Shown one piece after another: positions 9,361 through 18,973 of a stretch of DNA of 64,000 nt. The notes beneath the pieces were generated by a model. The model worked only from the letters and a program-made list of their open reading frames with translations, did no database searches and was not told the origin of the DNA. This stretch comes from Ktedonobacterales bacterium (lineage in GTDB: Bacteria; Chloroflexota; Ktedonobacteria; Ktedonobacterales; Ktedonobacteraceae): the NCBI GenBank assembly GCA_027451525.1, contig DAIDJF010000015.1, positions 22,736 through 86,735 of the forward strand, read 5' to 3'. Each line of letters starts with the position of its first letter. The first letter of the stretch is position 1. Position numbers and translations under genes: made by a program.

Positions 9361-10128
9361 ATGCTGACCAAACGTATTATCCCTTGTCTGGACGTTGCGC
9401 AAGGGCGAGTCGTCAAGGGCGTGAATTTTGTGAATCTGCGCGATGCTGGCGACCCGGTAGTGCTGGCCTCGTTTTATAACGACGAGGGAGCCGATGAAGT
9501 AGTTTTTCTTGACATTACGGCATCGTATGAGAATCGCGCGACCATGCTGGATGTTGTGCGGCGAACGGCGGAACAGGTCTTTATTCCAGTCACAGTCGGT
9601 GGCGGTATCCGTACCGTTGAAGACATTCGCGCCACGTTGGGAGCGGGTGCGGATAAAACCTCGCTTAACACGGCGGCGGTGCAGAATCCAGATATATTGC
9701 GGGCGGGAGCGGAACAGTTTGGCGCGCAATGTATCGTGCTGGCAATTGATGCGCGCTCTAACGCGCAGATGCCGAGCGGCTACGAGGTTTTTGTGCATGG
9801 TGGGCGCACGCCTACAGGGATCGATGCGCTGGAATGGGCGCAGCGCGGCGTTGAACTGGGGGCAGGCGAAATTTTGCTGACCAGCATGGATCGCGACGGC
9901 ACGAAAATTGGCTATGATCTTGTCTTAACGGCAAAGATTTCACAGGCCGTAACGGTTCCTGTGATTGCCTCTGGCGGCGTAGGAACGCTTGAGCACCTGT
10001 ATGAAGGATTGACGACGGGCGGAGCGGATGCCGTACTTGCCGCTTCAATCTTCCACTTTGGCGAGTATCGTATCCGGGAAGTCAAGCATTATCTGCATGA
10101 TAAAGGTGTGCTTGTGCGTCCTGCGTAG
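9361..10128 (+). CDS. hisF: Imidazole glycerol phosphate synthase cyclase subunit
   Basis: [59 protein letters not shown]. Confidence 0.96.
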   Translation: MLTKRIIPCLDVAQGRVVKGVNFVNLRDAGDPVVLASFYNDEGADEVVFLDITASYENRATMLDVVRRTAEQVFIPVTVGGGIRTVEDIRATLGAGADKTSLNTAAVQNPDILRAGAEQFGAQCIVLAIDARSNAQMPSGYEVFVHGGRTPTGIDALEWAQRGVELGAGEILLTSMDRDGTKIGYDLVLTAKISQAVTVPVIASGGVGTLEHLYEGLTTGGADAVLAASIFHFGEYRIREVKHYLHDKGVLVRPA

Positions 10129-10213
10129 GCTAATCCATGAAGCTTGTAACTGCTGTTGAACCACATGATTGACTAAGACAACGAGATGGAGTAGCAGGTT
10201 GGGAGAAAAATCC

Positions 10214-10420
10214 ATGGCAATTCACCCTGCTGTAGGCGTTGGGGTGATTATCAAAAACGGTGATCATGTACTGCTCATGAAGCGGCAAAATTCTCATGGT
10301 GCAGGGATCTGGTCTATGCCTGGTGGGCACTTAGAGTAGGGGGAATCACCACAAGAGTGCGCTATTTGTGGGCAAAGAACATTGAGCGTGTAGAGGACTT
10401 TGAGCGGCGCCAATTTCCTA
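10214..10420 (+). pseudogene. NUDIX hydrolase remnant
   Basis: [50 protein letters not shown]: in-frame TAG at 10337-10339 inside the Nudix box, then similarity is lost. Confidence 0.75.
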
Positions 10421-10429
10421 CATTGTGCC

Positions 10430-11038
10430 TCATGCTCCATTCATGTTGCCCAACTTCCTGCGTAGTTCCTGGCGTGCGCGATGGACACGCACTTTCAGCG
10501 CGGATTCTTCAATGCCCAGTTTTGCTGCCGCATCCTTTGTGCTCAATCCGTCAATCATGCGCAAAATAAAAGCTTCACGGAGCGCGAGTGGCAATGAGCG
10601 TACTGCCTGATAGATATGTTCGCGCAATTCTTTGCTTAATACGGCCTGATCTGGTGTCGAGTTATCATCGACGAGATAGGCTACAAGTTCTGCAGAAACA
10701 GGCTCATCCTGATTGTAGGTGGCTAATGTCACTGTGGCGAATTCTTTGCGACGGCGGCGCATGAGCGCGGTATTTGTCGTAATGCGATAGAGCCATGTGT
10801 GAAGACTGCTTCTGCCCTCAAAGTTTCTAATATGCGCGCAAGCCTGAATGAAACTCTCTTGTACCACGTCATCAGCTTCATCGGCATCTTTGAGCATCGT
10901 GTGTGCCAATGTATGTAAACGATGCGCGAACTGTTTGAACATACACGTGCACGCCAGACGCTCCTGACGACGCAATGCTGCCAGCAATTCAGCTTCATCA
11001 TGGTAGATATCCAGATCGATATCGAGGGGTGAAGACAT
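10430..11038 (-). CDS. ECF-type RNA polymerase sigma factor
   Basis: DADEADDVVQESFIQACAHIRNFEGRSSLHTWLYRITTNTALMRRRRKE (sigma region 2) and LPLALREAFILRMIDGLSTKDAAAKLGIEESALKVRVHRARQELR (region 4). MSSPLDIDLDI start at 11038 preferred. Confidence 0.92.
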   Translation of the reverse strand: MSSPLDIDLDIYHDEAELLAALRRQERLACTCMFKQFAHRLHTLAHTMLKDADEADDVVQESFIQACAHIRNFEGRSSLHTWLYRITTNTALMRRRRKEFATVTLATYNQDEPVSAELVAYLVDDNSTPDQAVLSKELREHIYQAVRSLPLALREAFILRMIDGLSTKDAAAKLGIEESALKVRVHRARQELRRKLGNMNGA

Positions 11039-11262
11039 CTTTCGGTGTGCTCCTTCGCTTATGATATTCCTATAGCCACAAACATATAGCGCATAGTTGT
11101 TATTCCGTTCATTACAAACGGCATTGCTATCTTGCATCATAAAAGAAAATGCCAGGGAACGCAAACATGCTACGAGAGGATGTAACCTTTTTGTGATGGG
11201 CTGCATCCAACGGGGTAGATAGTAAAATGCACTCTTATTGATGCTGTTTCAGGAGGATATAG

Positions 11263-12714
11263 ATGCTGTTACGTATGGTTTATGATGATACATTGGCACA
11301 AGCAAGTTACCTGTTGGGCTGCCCCGCGACGGGTGAGGCTCTGGTGATTGATCCCAATCGCAATATTGATCAGTATATTGAGCTGGCACGCAGTAAAGAT
11401 TTACGTATTACGGCAATTACGGAGACACATATTCACGCTGATTTTGTGTCAGGTTCGCGTGAACTGGCGCAGAAGACAGGAGCACAACTGTATCTCTCGG
11501 ATACAGGCCCACAGGAGTGGAAATATAGCTATGCTGCTGAGGCAGGCGCAAAACTGCTTAACGATGGCGATACGTTTAATGTTGGGAATGTATTGGTGCA
11601 GGCTCTCCACACGCCCGGCCATACGCCAGAACATCTCTCGTTTATGGTTACCGATACCAGAGGCGCGGATAAGCCAATGGGCATTTTCACGGGCGATTTC
11701 ATCTTCGTAGGTGACGTGGGACGCCCAGATCTACTGGAGAGAGCGGCGGGTGTGACGGGAACGATGGAACCAGGAGCACGTGCGTTGTTCCGCTCGTTAC
11801 AAAAGATACGTAACCTGCCCGATTATCTGCAAATCTGGCCCGCGCATGGTGCGGGAAGTGCGTGTGGACGCGCGTTGGGTGCGGTTCCGCAGACAACATT
11901 GGGCTATGAAAAACTCTTTAACTGGGCATTCGCGGAGAAGAATGAAGACGAGTTTGTGCGCGCTGTATTGGATGGTCAACCGGAGCCACCATTCTACTTC
12001 GCTGAAATGAAGCGTATCAACAAAGTGGGACCGGGGATCGTGGGCGCGATCACGTTGCCAGAGCAATTGACGTTAGCGCAGTTGAGCGAGCAGTTAGCAA
12101 AGCCGGCGCGAATTGTCGATACTCGTTCTGCGAGCGAGTACGCGCAAGGGCATATCCCTGGAACGATCAATATTCCACTTGATACCTCTTTCTTGAGTTG
12201 GGCTGGCTGGCTATTGCCCTATGATCGCCCATTCTACCTGATTGTAGAACAAGAGTATGTTGCTACCGCGCTTCGTGAATTGCGTCTGATTGGTTTAGAG
12301 CATCTGGCGGGTTTCTGGACGCCTGAAATTGTCGCGGCATGGCAACAGGCTGGACGTACCCTTGAAACGTTGCCGAAGTTGACAGTTGCCGACTTGCAGC
12401 ATCGCCTGACAGGCTCATCCAATGGTCAGCAGGTAACACTGCTCGATGTGCGTGGATCGGGTGAGTATCGTGATGGATATATCGCGGGCAGTGTGAATAT
12501 TCCATTGGGTTATGTGGAGCGTAGCCTGCGAAATATACCAAATGATCGTCCAGTGTTGGTACAGTGTCAGGCGGGCACGCGCTCAGCAGTAGCGGCAAGC
12601 GTCTTGCAGGCGCATGGTTATAAGCAAGTTGTAGATGTGGTAGGCGGTTTCGAGGCATGGCAGAAGGCTGGTTATCCTATAGCCGTGCCTGCAAAAGAAG
12701 CTTCGCTTGTCTGA
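11263..12714 (+). CDS. MBL-fold hydrolase (persulfide dioxygenase-like) with two rhodanese domains
   Basis: TETHIHADFVSGSRELA, HTPGHTPEHLSF, FTGDFIFVGDVGRPDLL; two C-terminal rhodanese modules, second with VLVQCQAGTRSA. Confidence 0.9.
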   Translation: MLLRMVYDDTLAQASYLLGCPATGEALVIDPNRNIDQYIELARSKDLRITAITETHIHADFVSGSRELAQKTGAQLYLSDTGPQEWKYSYAAEAGAKLLNDGDTFNVGNVLVQALHTPGHTPEHLSFMVTDTRGADKPMGIFTGDFIFVGDVGRPDLLERAAGVTGTMEPGARALFRSLQKIRNLPDYLQIWPAHGAGSACGRALGAVPQTTLGYEKLFNWAFAEKNEDEFVRAVLDGQPEPPFYFAEMKRINKVGPGIVGAITLPEQLTLAQLSEQLAKPARIVDTRSASEYAQGHIPGTINIPLDTSFLSWAGWLLPYDRPFYLIVEQEYVATALRELRLIGLEHLAGFWTPEIVAAWQQAGRTLETLPKLTVADLQHRLTGSSNGQQVTLLDVRGSGEYRDGYIAGSVNIPLGYVERSLRNIPNDRPVLVQCQAGTRSAVAASVLQAHGYKQVVDVVGGFEAWQKAGYPIAVPAKEASLV

Positions 12715-12737
12715 TTTGATGAGTGGAATTTTTGGCA

Positions 12738-12783
12738 TAAAAAGGCATGTGGCGGGAAATTTTCCGCTACATGCCTTTTTATG
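12738..12783. terminator. Terminator-like inverted repeat
   Basis: AAAAAGGCATGTGGCGG AAAT TTTCCGCTACATGCCTTTTT. Confidence 0.75.
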
Positions 12784-12902
12784 CGGGCTTGTTCTGAGAC
12801 CATGCTATGTGAGCGTATAAAAATGCAAGTTTCATGTGATATCATGCGATAAAGTATGGACCTTGCCTGCTTACCACATATCGTGAAAGAAGGGCGGAAT
12901 AG

Positions 12903-13118
12903 ATGCCGATTATTCGTGTTGAAATGCTCGTGGGCCGCACGCCCGCTGTCAAACAGGAATTGATAACTCGTGTAACAGAGGCAGTAGTGAGTACACTTGC
13001 TGTTAAGCCGGAACAGGTGCGCGTATTGTTGTACGAAATTGCGCCTGAACATTGGGCCGTGGGAGGCACAACAAAGGCTGAAACAGAGATATCTATAAAA
13101 CAGCAAGAAAAGGAGTAA
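12903..13118 (+). CDS. 4-oxalocrotonate tautomerase family protein
   Basis: MPIIRVEMLVGRTPAVKQELITRVTEAV; Pro-1 catalytic N-terminus; about 71 aa. Confidence 0.88.
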   Translation: MPIIRVEMLVGRTPAVKQELITRVTEAVVSTLAVKPEQVRVLLYEIAPEHWAVGGTTKAETEISIKQQEKE

Positions 13119-13126
13119 ACGTTATT

Positions 13127-13786
13127 ATGCCACAATCGCTTTCCCTCGTACATTTATTGCATGAGCCACAGGTACAACAAGAGAAGACACCTTTATTGTT
13201 GTTGTTACATGGCGTGGGTAGCAATGAGCGCGATTTATTTAGTCTGGTTCCGCTCTTAGATCAACGCTTTCTGATTATTAGTGTACGTGCTCCAAACACA
13301 CTTGCGCCGGGAAGCTATGCCTGGTTTCAGGTAAATTTTACGCCGCAGGGGCCAGTGATTAATCCCACGCAGGCTGAGGCCAGTCGGCAGGCGATTATAC
13401 ACTTTATTCAAGAAGCTATAGAGATCTATAAAGTAGACCCAGAGCAGATTTATTTGATGGGGTTTAGCCAGGGGGCGATTATGAGTGCCAGTGTTATGTT
13501 GACGCGGCCAGAACTGATAGCGGGTGCGGTCTTGATGAGCGGACGTATTTTGCCGGAGATTCAACCGCTGATTGCATCGCCGGAAGCACTCAGTGGAAAG
13601 CCTGTGCTGGTTGTGCATGGAACGGCTGATACTGTGTTGCCAATCCAACATGGACGGGCCAGCAATAAATTGCTCTCGTCGCTGCCTGTGAATTTGACTT
13701 ATAAAGAATATGCGATGGCACACGAGATTACATCGCAGAGTTTGAGCGATATTCATAGCTGGCTGCGTGAACGGTTAGACGCGTGA
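13127..13786 (+). CDS. Carboxylesterase/phospholipase family serine hydrolase
   Basis: LLLLLHGVGSNERDLFSL, IYLMGFSQGAIMS, VLVVHGTADTVLPI. Confidence 0.88.
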   Translation: MPQSLSLVHLLHEPQVQQEKTPLLLLLHGVGSNERDLFSLVPLLDQRFLIISVRAPNTLAPGSYAWFQVNFTPQGPVINPTQAEASRQAIIHFIQEAIEIYKVDPEQIYLMGFSQGAIMSASVMLTRPELIAGAVLMSGRILPEIQPLIASPEALSGKPVLVVHGTADTVLPIQHGRASNKLLSSLPVNLTYKEYAMAHEITSQSLSDIHSWLRERLDA

Positions 13787-13825
13787 GCGTGTGTGCAAAC
13801 CATGTAAAATGAAATAGAGATTGTA

Positions 13826-16800
13826 ATGGCATTAACAGCAAAAAGAGTGCAGATAGAGCGTTCTGCCTCTATTCTTTCTATTGCCACGCTGGCACTATGG
13901 CGTTTACGACAAACCTGGTTTTTACTTTGTATCACCACGTTGGGTATGATCGCGGCGGTCGTCATCATTGGTGCGATTCCATTGTTTACCAGCGTGATAA
14001 CGACGGCAGGTTTGCGCAACGTACTGAATGCGACTCCTGAAAATGCGGATATCGCGGTCAATGCGAGTACACTTGGCATCTCTGCCCCGATTATGCAGTC
14101 TGTTCACACGCAGATGAATGGTACAATGCGGCAAAATCTAGGGTCTCTTGTCCAAGAGACCCAGTTTGCACTCGTCACATCAACCTTTGCACTTGCGAAG
14201 CCACCACAAGCGCAGACAGTATTATTTACTGAAGGCGTGGATATGGCGCAAGCGAAGACGCATCTGAACATCATTCAGGGGCGTAGCGCGAGTCTTGCCA
14301 GCCAAGCAGGGAATGTGATCGAGGTAATGTTGACACCGGAGACAGCGCAAGCCTTACATGTCGCTGTTGGCTCGACGTTTCAACTACAATTCAGCTATTT
14401 GTTACAGCGTTCTGCATTTCGGGATGCCAATCCGTTGCCTGCTCATACTTCGCAGGTGACTGCGTATGTGGCGGGCCTGTTTCAGATCAATGCTGCCAAT
14501 AGTGTTTACTGGCACGGTAATGATTTCCAGCCGACAAAATTCGCAACCGAAACCGCGACGATTTATAACTATAGCCTGCTTGTTTCCAATAATGCACTAT
14601 TTACATTGTTTGATGATATCAGCACGGCTGCCCATACTGATGCGATCTATACGCCTACAGAAGGTGGTTATACATTCGTCTGGTATTATCATCTGGAGAC
14701 GCAACGTATTTTCAGCAGTGATCTGGATGCACTCATCGCACATATCAACAGTTTGCAACTGGTCTACCTCAATTTGTATGGCAATATTCCCGATCCTGGC
14801 TATCCCTATCTGCAACGTGCGCAGGCGCTCAGTCCGCTGTTTGGAACGGCTGAGGCCCCAGGATTGCTGGATAATTTTCAGAGTCGTGTGCAAGTGGCGC
14901 GCATTCCTGTGCTGATCGTCGGTTTGCAGATACTGGCACTGATACTTTTTTTCGTCAATCTGATTACGGGCGTGCTGGTCGAGCGGCAGGCTGAAACCAT
15001 CGCGTTATTGCGCAGTCGAGGGGCAAGCAGCGGACAAATCTTTGGTGCCTTGCTGACACAAAGTATTGTCGCGGGCGTAGTGGCTTTTGGGTCAGGTATT
15101 CCCCTGGCGGTGCTGGTTGCATTCGCTCTGGCGCAGCGTATCTTGCCTGCTGCAGAACAGGATGCGCTGAATGTAATTACTCTTAATTCGTTAGCAGCGG
15201 CTCAGCAAGTGATCTGGTATGCCGTTGCTGTCGTGCTGGTGACGCTGCTCACTATGAGTCTGACACTGTTGGCAGCCGCACGCACGGATGTGTTGGCTGT
15301 ACGGCGCGAGAATACGCGCACAGGCAAGCGACCTTTCTGGCAGCGTTTGAATCTTGACCTGATAGCGGGAGTGGTTGCACTTGTCGGCTATGGAATTTCA
15401 TTGTATCTGACGAATATCAGTGGTATTTTGCAGAGCGATGCGCAGACGCTAGTGATCACGCCGTTGTCGATCATCGCGCCTTTTTTCTTGATTATCGGTT
15501 GTATGCTGCTATTTCTGCGCGTTTTTCCTTTTCTGTTGCGCATTGGAGCATATTTTGCGGCGCGTGGACGTGGTGCGGTTTCGCTGCTGGCTATGACTTC
15601 GATTGCGCGTGCGCCACGGCAATCTATGCGCATGACCATGTTACTTGCGCTTGCAATCGCCTTTGCATTGTTTACGCTGGTATTTCGAGCGACCGAAAGT
15701 CAACATATTCAAGACGTGAGTACCTACCTGGCAGGTGCTGATTTTAGCGGAAGTCTCTCCTCGGTGAGTTCTTCACTGAGTCCCGCGCAAGCACAAAGCC
15801 AGTATCAGCATATTGGAGGCGTTATCTCCGCCAGTGTTGGCTATGCCTCATCTGGTGTGGGAGGCATAGCCAATATGTCAATGCAGATCCGCGCGGTCGA
15901 TGTCTCCAATTTTGCACGCACCGTTATCTGGTCCTCGGCATCTGATCAGCAAGCAGGAACGCAACTCTTACAGCAACTAGCGACGGAGCGTTCGCAAGCT
16001 ATTTCGAGTAATATTATTCCGGTAATTGTAGACGCGAATGTAATCAATGTCTTGCAGTTGCATGTTGGTTCTGTTTTTCCGTTGAAAGATAATAGCTCCA
16101 CTGGTCCTAATCTACGCTGTGTCATTATTGGCGTTGTGCAGCATCTGCCGACGGTAAATGATCGCGTCACGTTAGCGAATGGCGCAGAGGTAGGCGGGGT
16201 TTTGCTGGATTATCAAAGCTATGCAAGCGTGTATGCGCAACAGGCAAAACAGCAACAGTTATCTGGGACTACACCACCGCTGATAAATTGGGTCTGGTTG
16301 CATACGAAAAGCGATGCCGTCTCTTTGGCGAATGTGCGTCTCGCGTTGACACGCACGATGCCTTTGACGCAGTTGATTGATCGGCGTGCGTTGCTCGATG
16401 CGCTGAATAATGATCCGCTGTACGTGGTAATTGGTGGCATATTGGGGGTTGGGACAGTAACCGCGCTCTTACTGGTGCTGGTTGGTGATTTGCTTGCCTC
16501 CTGGCTAAACGTGCGCACACGCCTGACCAATTTCGCCGTCCTACGCGCGCTTGGCACGACACCGCGCCAGATAACAAGTGTGTTACTGTGGGAGCAGGTT
16601 GTCGTTTATACAACGGGATTATTGCTTGGTGTGGCCTTCGGCATTACGTTCGCGCTGACTGTTGTGCCTTCGCTAACGATCACTGATTTGAACACGCAGA
16701 TCAACGGTGGCGTATTCTACAGTTTACAAAATACCTTTCCGGTGCAAATTGTGCTTCCTTCAACGTTATTCTTTGCGTTGCTCGCGCTTGTCGGGCTTTT

Positions 16801-16879
16801 TGTCCTCGTGCTGGTCATGATGGTGCGTATTGTATCGCGTCCACTGCTCGCGCAGGCTTTGCGCCTGAACGAGGATTAA
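13826..16879 (+). CDS. Large FtsX-like permease (ABC-type, 1017 aa)
   Basis: Multiple TM segments; ETIALLRSRGASSGQIFGALLTQSIV and NFAVLRALGTTPRQITSVLLWEQ FtsX-type motifs. Confidence 0.82.
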   Translation: MALTAKRVQIERSASILSIATLALWRLRQTWFLLCITTLGMIAAVVIIGAIPLFTSVITTAGLRNVLNATPENADIAVNASTLGISAPIMQSVHTQMNGTMRQNLGSLVQETQFALVTSTFALAKPPQAQTVLFTEGVDMAQAKTHLNIIQGRSASLASQAGNVIEVMLTPETAQALHVAVGSTFQLQFSYLLQRSAFRDANPLPAHTSQVTAYVAGLFQINAANSVYWHGNDFQPTKFATETATIYNYSLLVSNNALFTLFDDISTAAHTDAIYTPTEGGYTFVWYYHLETQRIFSSDLDALIAHINSLQLVYLNLYGNIPDPGYPYLQRAQALSPLFGTAEAPGLLDNFQSRVQVARIPVLIVGLQILALILFFVNLITGVLVERQAETIALLRSRGASSGQIFGALLTQSIVAGVVAFGSGIPLAVLVAFALAQRILPAAEQDALNVITLNSLAAAQQVIWYAVAVVLVTLLTMSLTLLAAARTDVLAVRRENTRTGKRPFWQRLNLDLIAGVVALVGYGISLYLTNISGILQSDAQTLVITPLSIIAPFFLIIGCMLLFLRVFPFLLRIGAYFAARGRGAVSLLAMTSIARAPRQSMRMTMLLALAIAFALFTLVFRATESQHIQDVSTYLAGADFSGSLSSVSSSLSPAQAQSQYQHIGGVISASVGYASSGVGGIANMSMQIRAVDVSNFARTVIWSSASDQQAGTQLLQQLATERSQAISSNIIPVIVDANVINVLQLHVGSVFPLKDNSSTGPNLRCVIIGVVQHLPTVNDRVTLANGAEVGGVLLDYQSYASVYAQQAKQQQLSGTTPPLINWVWLHTKSDAVSLANVRLALTRTMPLTQLIDRRALLDALNNDPLYVVIGGILGVGTVTALLLVLVGDLLASWLNVRTRLTNFAVLRALGTTPRQITSVLLWEQVVVYTTGLLLGVAFGITFALTVVPSLTITDLNTQINGGVFYSLQNTFPVQIVLPSTLFFALLALVGLFVLVLVMMVRIVSRPLLAQALRLNED

Positions 16880-17322
16880 AGTAACGCTTTTTTAAGGTGT
16901 CTTGCTACAGGGGATAAGTCTTGGGTGAAACGTTGTTTCGTGAGGTGCATTCCTTGTTGACATAATATCATCTGTGCTGCCACTTTATCATTCGATTTAA
17001 AAAGATGCTTAAAAATCGAGGCTTCTTTTTGATGTTTTCTACTTCCTAAAAATTTAAATAGTACTAATGTCGTGCTCATTAATGTTGACAAAGCTCATCA
17101 TATGATTTATATTTTTTATGGGTGTCAAGCTTCAATGTCAGCAAAAACCTTAGAAGATTGGTAGGTTCTACTAAGAGGCATAATAAATTTTATGCTCGTA
17201 GCTCCTTGATATCTTGAAAGGTTTATAGACGCTACTAAGAAGTAGTCTTCTCGTCAGTATCACCAAAATTTTTTGTTGCTGTACCCTGTCAGATTTTTGT
17301 ATGGGTAAATCGTGTTTATCCA

Positions 17323-17841
17323 GTGAAAGGGGATTCACGTGAAAAAATCACATCACATCACACCACACCACACATCTTTAGTGCAGTCTTCATGCTGGTT
17401 CTTGCCCTCTCAGTGTCTCTGCAATTTTTGTTCCCTATAGTTGCTCACGCTGCTACAATATCTTCCCCCGGTAAATTCTGTAATGCTGGCAATCACGGTA
17501 TTACCAAGTACTTCAGTTGGACTGATAATGGTAAAACTGATCACTACGAAGGTGATATTTTCTACCTTATAAATAGTGATTGTACGCAAGTTACTCTACT
17601 AAGTGCTTATATTACGTACACATCTACGCCAGGCTTTGTAAGCTGGTGGGATCACAATCAGTATGCAGGTGGTTGGTGGGGTACTGGCTGTCCAATTGTT
17701 TCGCAAACTGGTAATACGAGTTATCTTAACTCGAATGGATGGCAGGCAGGCTATTATTTTCAGGAATATCTCTCAGACAACGGCTGCAATATTTGGAGTG
17801 AACATACATATTATACGAATCTTGGTCCATTAGTAGATTAG
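17323..17841 (+). CDS. Secreted hypothetical protein
   Basis: Hydrophobic signal segment IFSAVFMLVLALSVSLQFLFPIVAHA-A, then a small Trp/Tyr/Cys-rich domain with four Cys; start codon uncertain. Confidence 0.6.
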   Translation: MKGDSREKITSHHTTPHIFSAVFMLVLALSVSLQFLFPIVAHAATISSPGKFCNAGNHGITKYFSWTDNGKTDHYEGDIFYLINSDCTQVTLLSAYITYTSTPGFVSWWDHNQYAGGWWGTGCPIVSQTGNTSYLNSNGWQAGYYFQEYLSDNGCNIWSEHTYYTNLGPLVD

Positions 17842-17959
17842 TGGATAATTGGTTCCCTGCAATAGCTAGTTGGTAGGTGCTGTGTTTAGGAGGCAATAGA
17901 GATATACATGGTAGTTATTGCCTCCTGCTTCATTGCATAATTAATATTGAAAGGAAGCT

Positions 17960-18973
17960 TTGATGAAACGAGTGTATGGATTTGCTGGACCATTATGTTT
18001 CTGTTTTCTAATACTCCTATCTGCATGTGGGCCAGCACCATTCAATACAACTCAAGGGACTACAGATCCTTCACCGCCGTACCCGCCTTTCCCTACGCTC
18101 TATCATGTGCAAGGGTTATCACAGAGTGATGTTTGGGCTGTTGGGGGGCAGTTTAATATGCAGGGAACACCTGTTGGGGGCATTATTGTTCACTATGATG
18201 GGCAACAATGGACAAGTATTGCAACATCTTCGCCACTGTTCGGTGTTTCTATGCTTTCGGCAAATGATGGTTGGGCGGTTGGCTATAATGGGACTATTCT
18301 GCACTATAATGGGCAAGTGTGGAATGCTTTTAATTCTCCGACCAGTGCCGTGTTGCGCAGTATTGCGATGACTTCGGCAAACGATGGCTGGGCAGTTGGC
18401 TATGGTGGGACGTTGTTACATTACGATGGACATGCCTGGAAAGCAGAGACCAGTCCGACAACGGATGATCTCTACAGTATTGCTATGTCTCCTGACAGTA
18501 TTACAATGCCTTCCGCAAAAGAGGGATGGGCAGTTGGTGAGGCGGGAACACTGCTTCATTATGCGAATGGAAGCTGGACAAAAATGTCGGCTCCCTCGGC
18601 AAATACGCTTTACGACGTTTCTATGCTCTCGCCGCAGCAGGTGTGGACAGTCGGTCAAAATGGCACAGTGATACGGTATGATGGAACATCTTGGATACCT
18701 GTTGCCAGTCCTTATAGATCGGATCTTTACGGCGTTTCCCTCTCCTCACCAGATGAGGGTTGGGTATCAGAGCAGGATAGCATTATGCATTACACGAAAG
18801 GAGCCTTAATTTTACTGGACATTCGCAAGTATCTTGCAATTGGTACGGAAAGTGTCTTTATGCTTTCAGCGCAGGATGGATGGGCAGTTGGTCAGGATAA
18901 TGTTGTTAGTGCATACCACAATGGCGTCTGGAAAATCGTCTATGGGACTGCGCCTAAAGTGACCACGCCATAA
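17960..18973 (+). CDS. Lipoprotein with tandem beta-propeller-like repeats (YCF48/HCF136-like)
   Basis: Lipobox LLSAC; repeated DGWAVGYNGTILHYNGQVW / DGWAVGYGGTLLHYDGHAW / EGWAVGEAGTLLHYANGSW units. Confidence 0.75.
   Translation: MMKRVYGFAGPLCFCFLILLSACGPAPFNTTQGTTDPSPPYPPFPTLYHVQGLSQSDVWAVGGQFNMQGTPVGGIIVHYDGQQWTSIATSSPLFGVSMLSANDGWAVGYNGTILHYNGQVWNAFNSPTSAVLRSIAMTSANDGWAVGYGGTLLHYDGHAWKAETSPTTDDLYSIAMSPDSITMPSAKEGWAVGEAGTLLHYANGSWTKMSAPSANTLYDVSMLSPQQVWTVGQNGTVIRYDGTSWIPVASPYRSDLYGVSLSSPDEGWVSEQDSIMHYTKGALILLDIRKYLAIGTESVFMLSAQDGWAVGQDNVVSAYHNGVWKIVYGTAPKVTTP
18240..18700 (+). repeat. Intragenic repeats encoding DGWAVG-G-LLHY-G-W units
   Basis: Four or more diverged copies at roughly 120-150 bp spacing in the lipoprotein ORF. 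Confidence 0.65.

Noticed and set aside
16876-17091. 71-aa minus-strand ORF just after the first permease
   Set aside because: No recognisable family or clear SD; kept as noncoding for lack of support.
17338-17380. CAC/CAT-rich run resembling a His-rich leader peptide
   Set aside because: It is in the reading frame of the secreted protein N-terminus; no attenuator hairpin or his gene follows.
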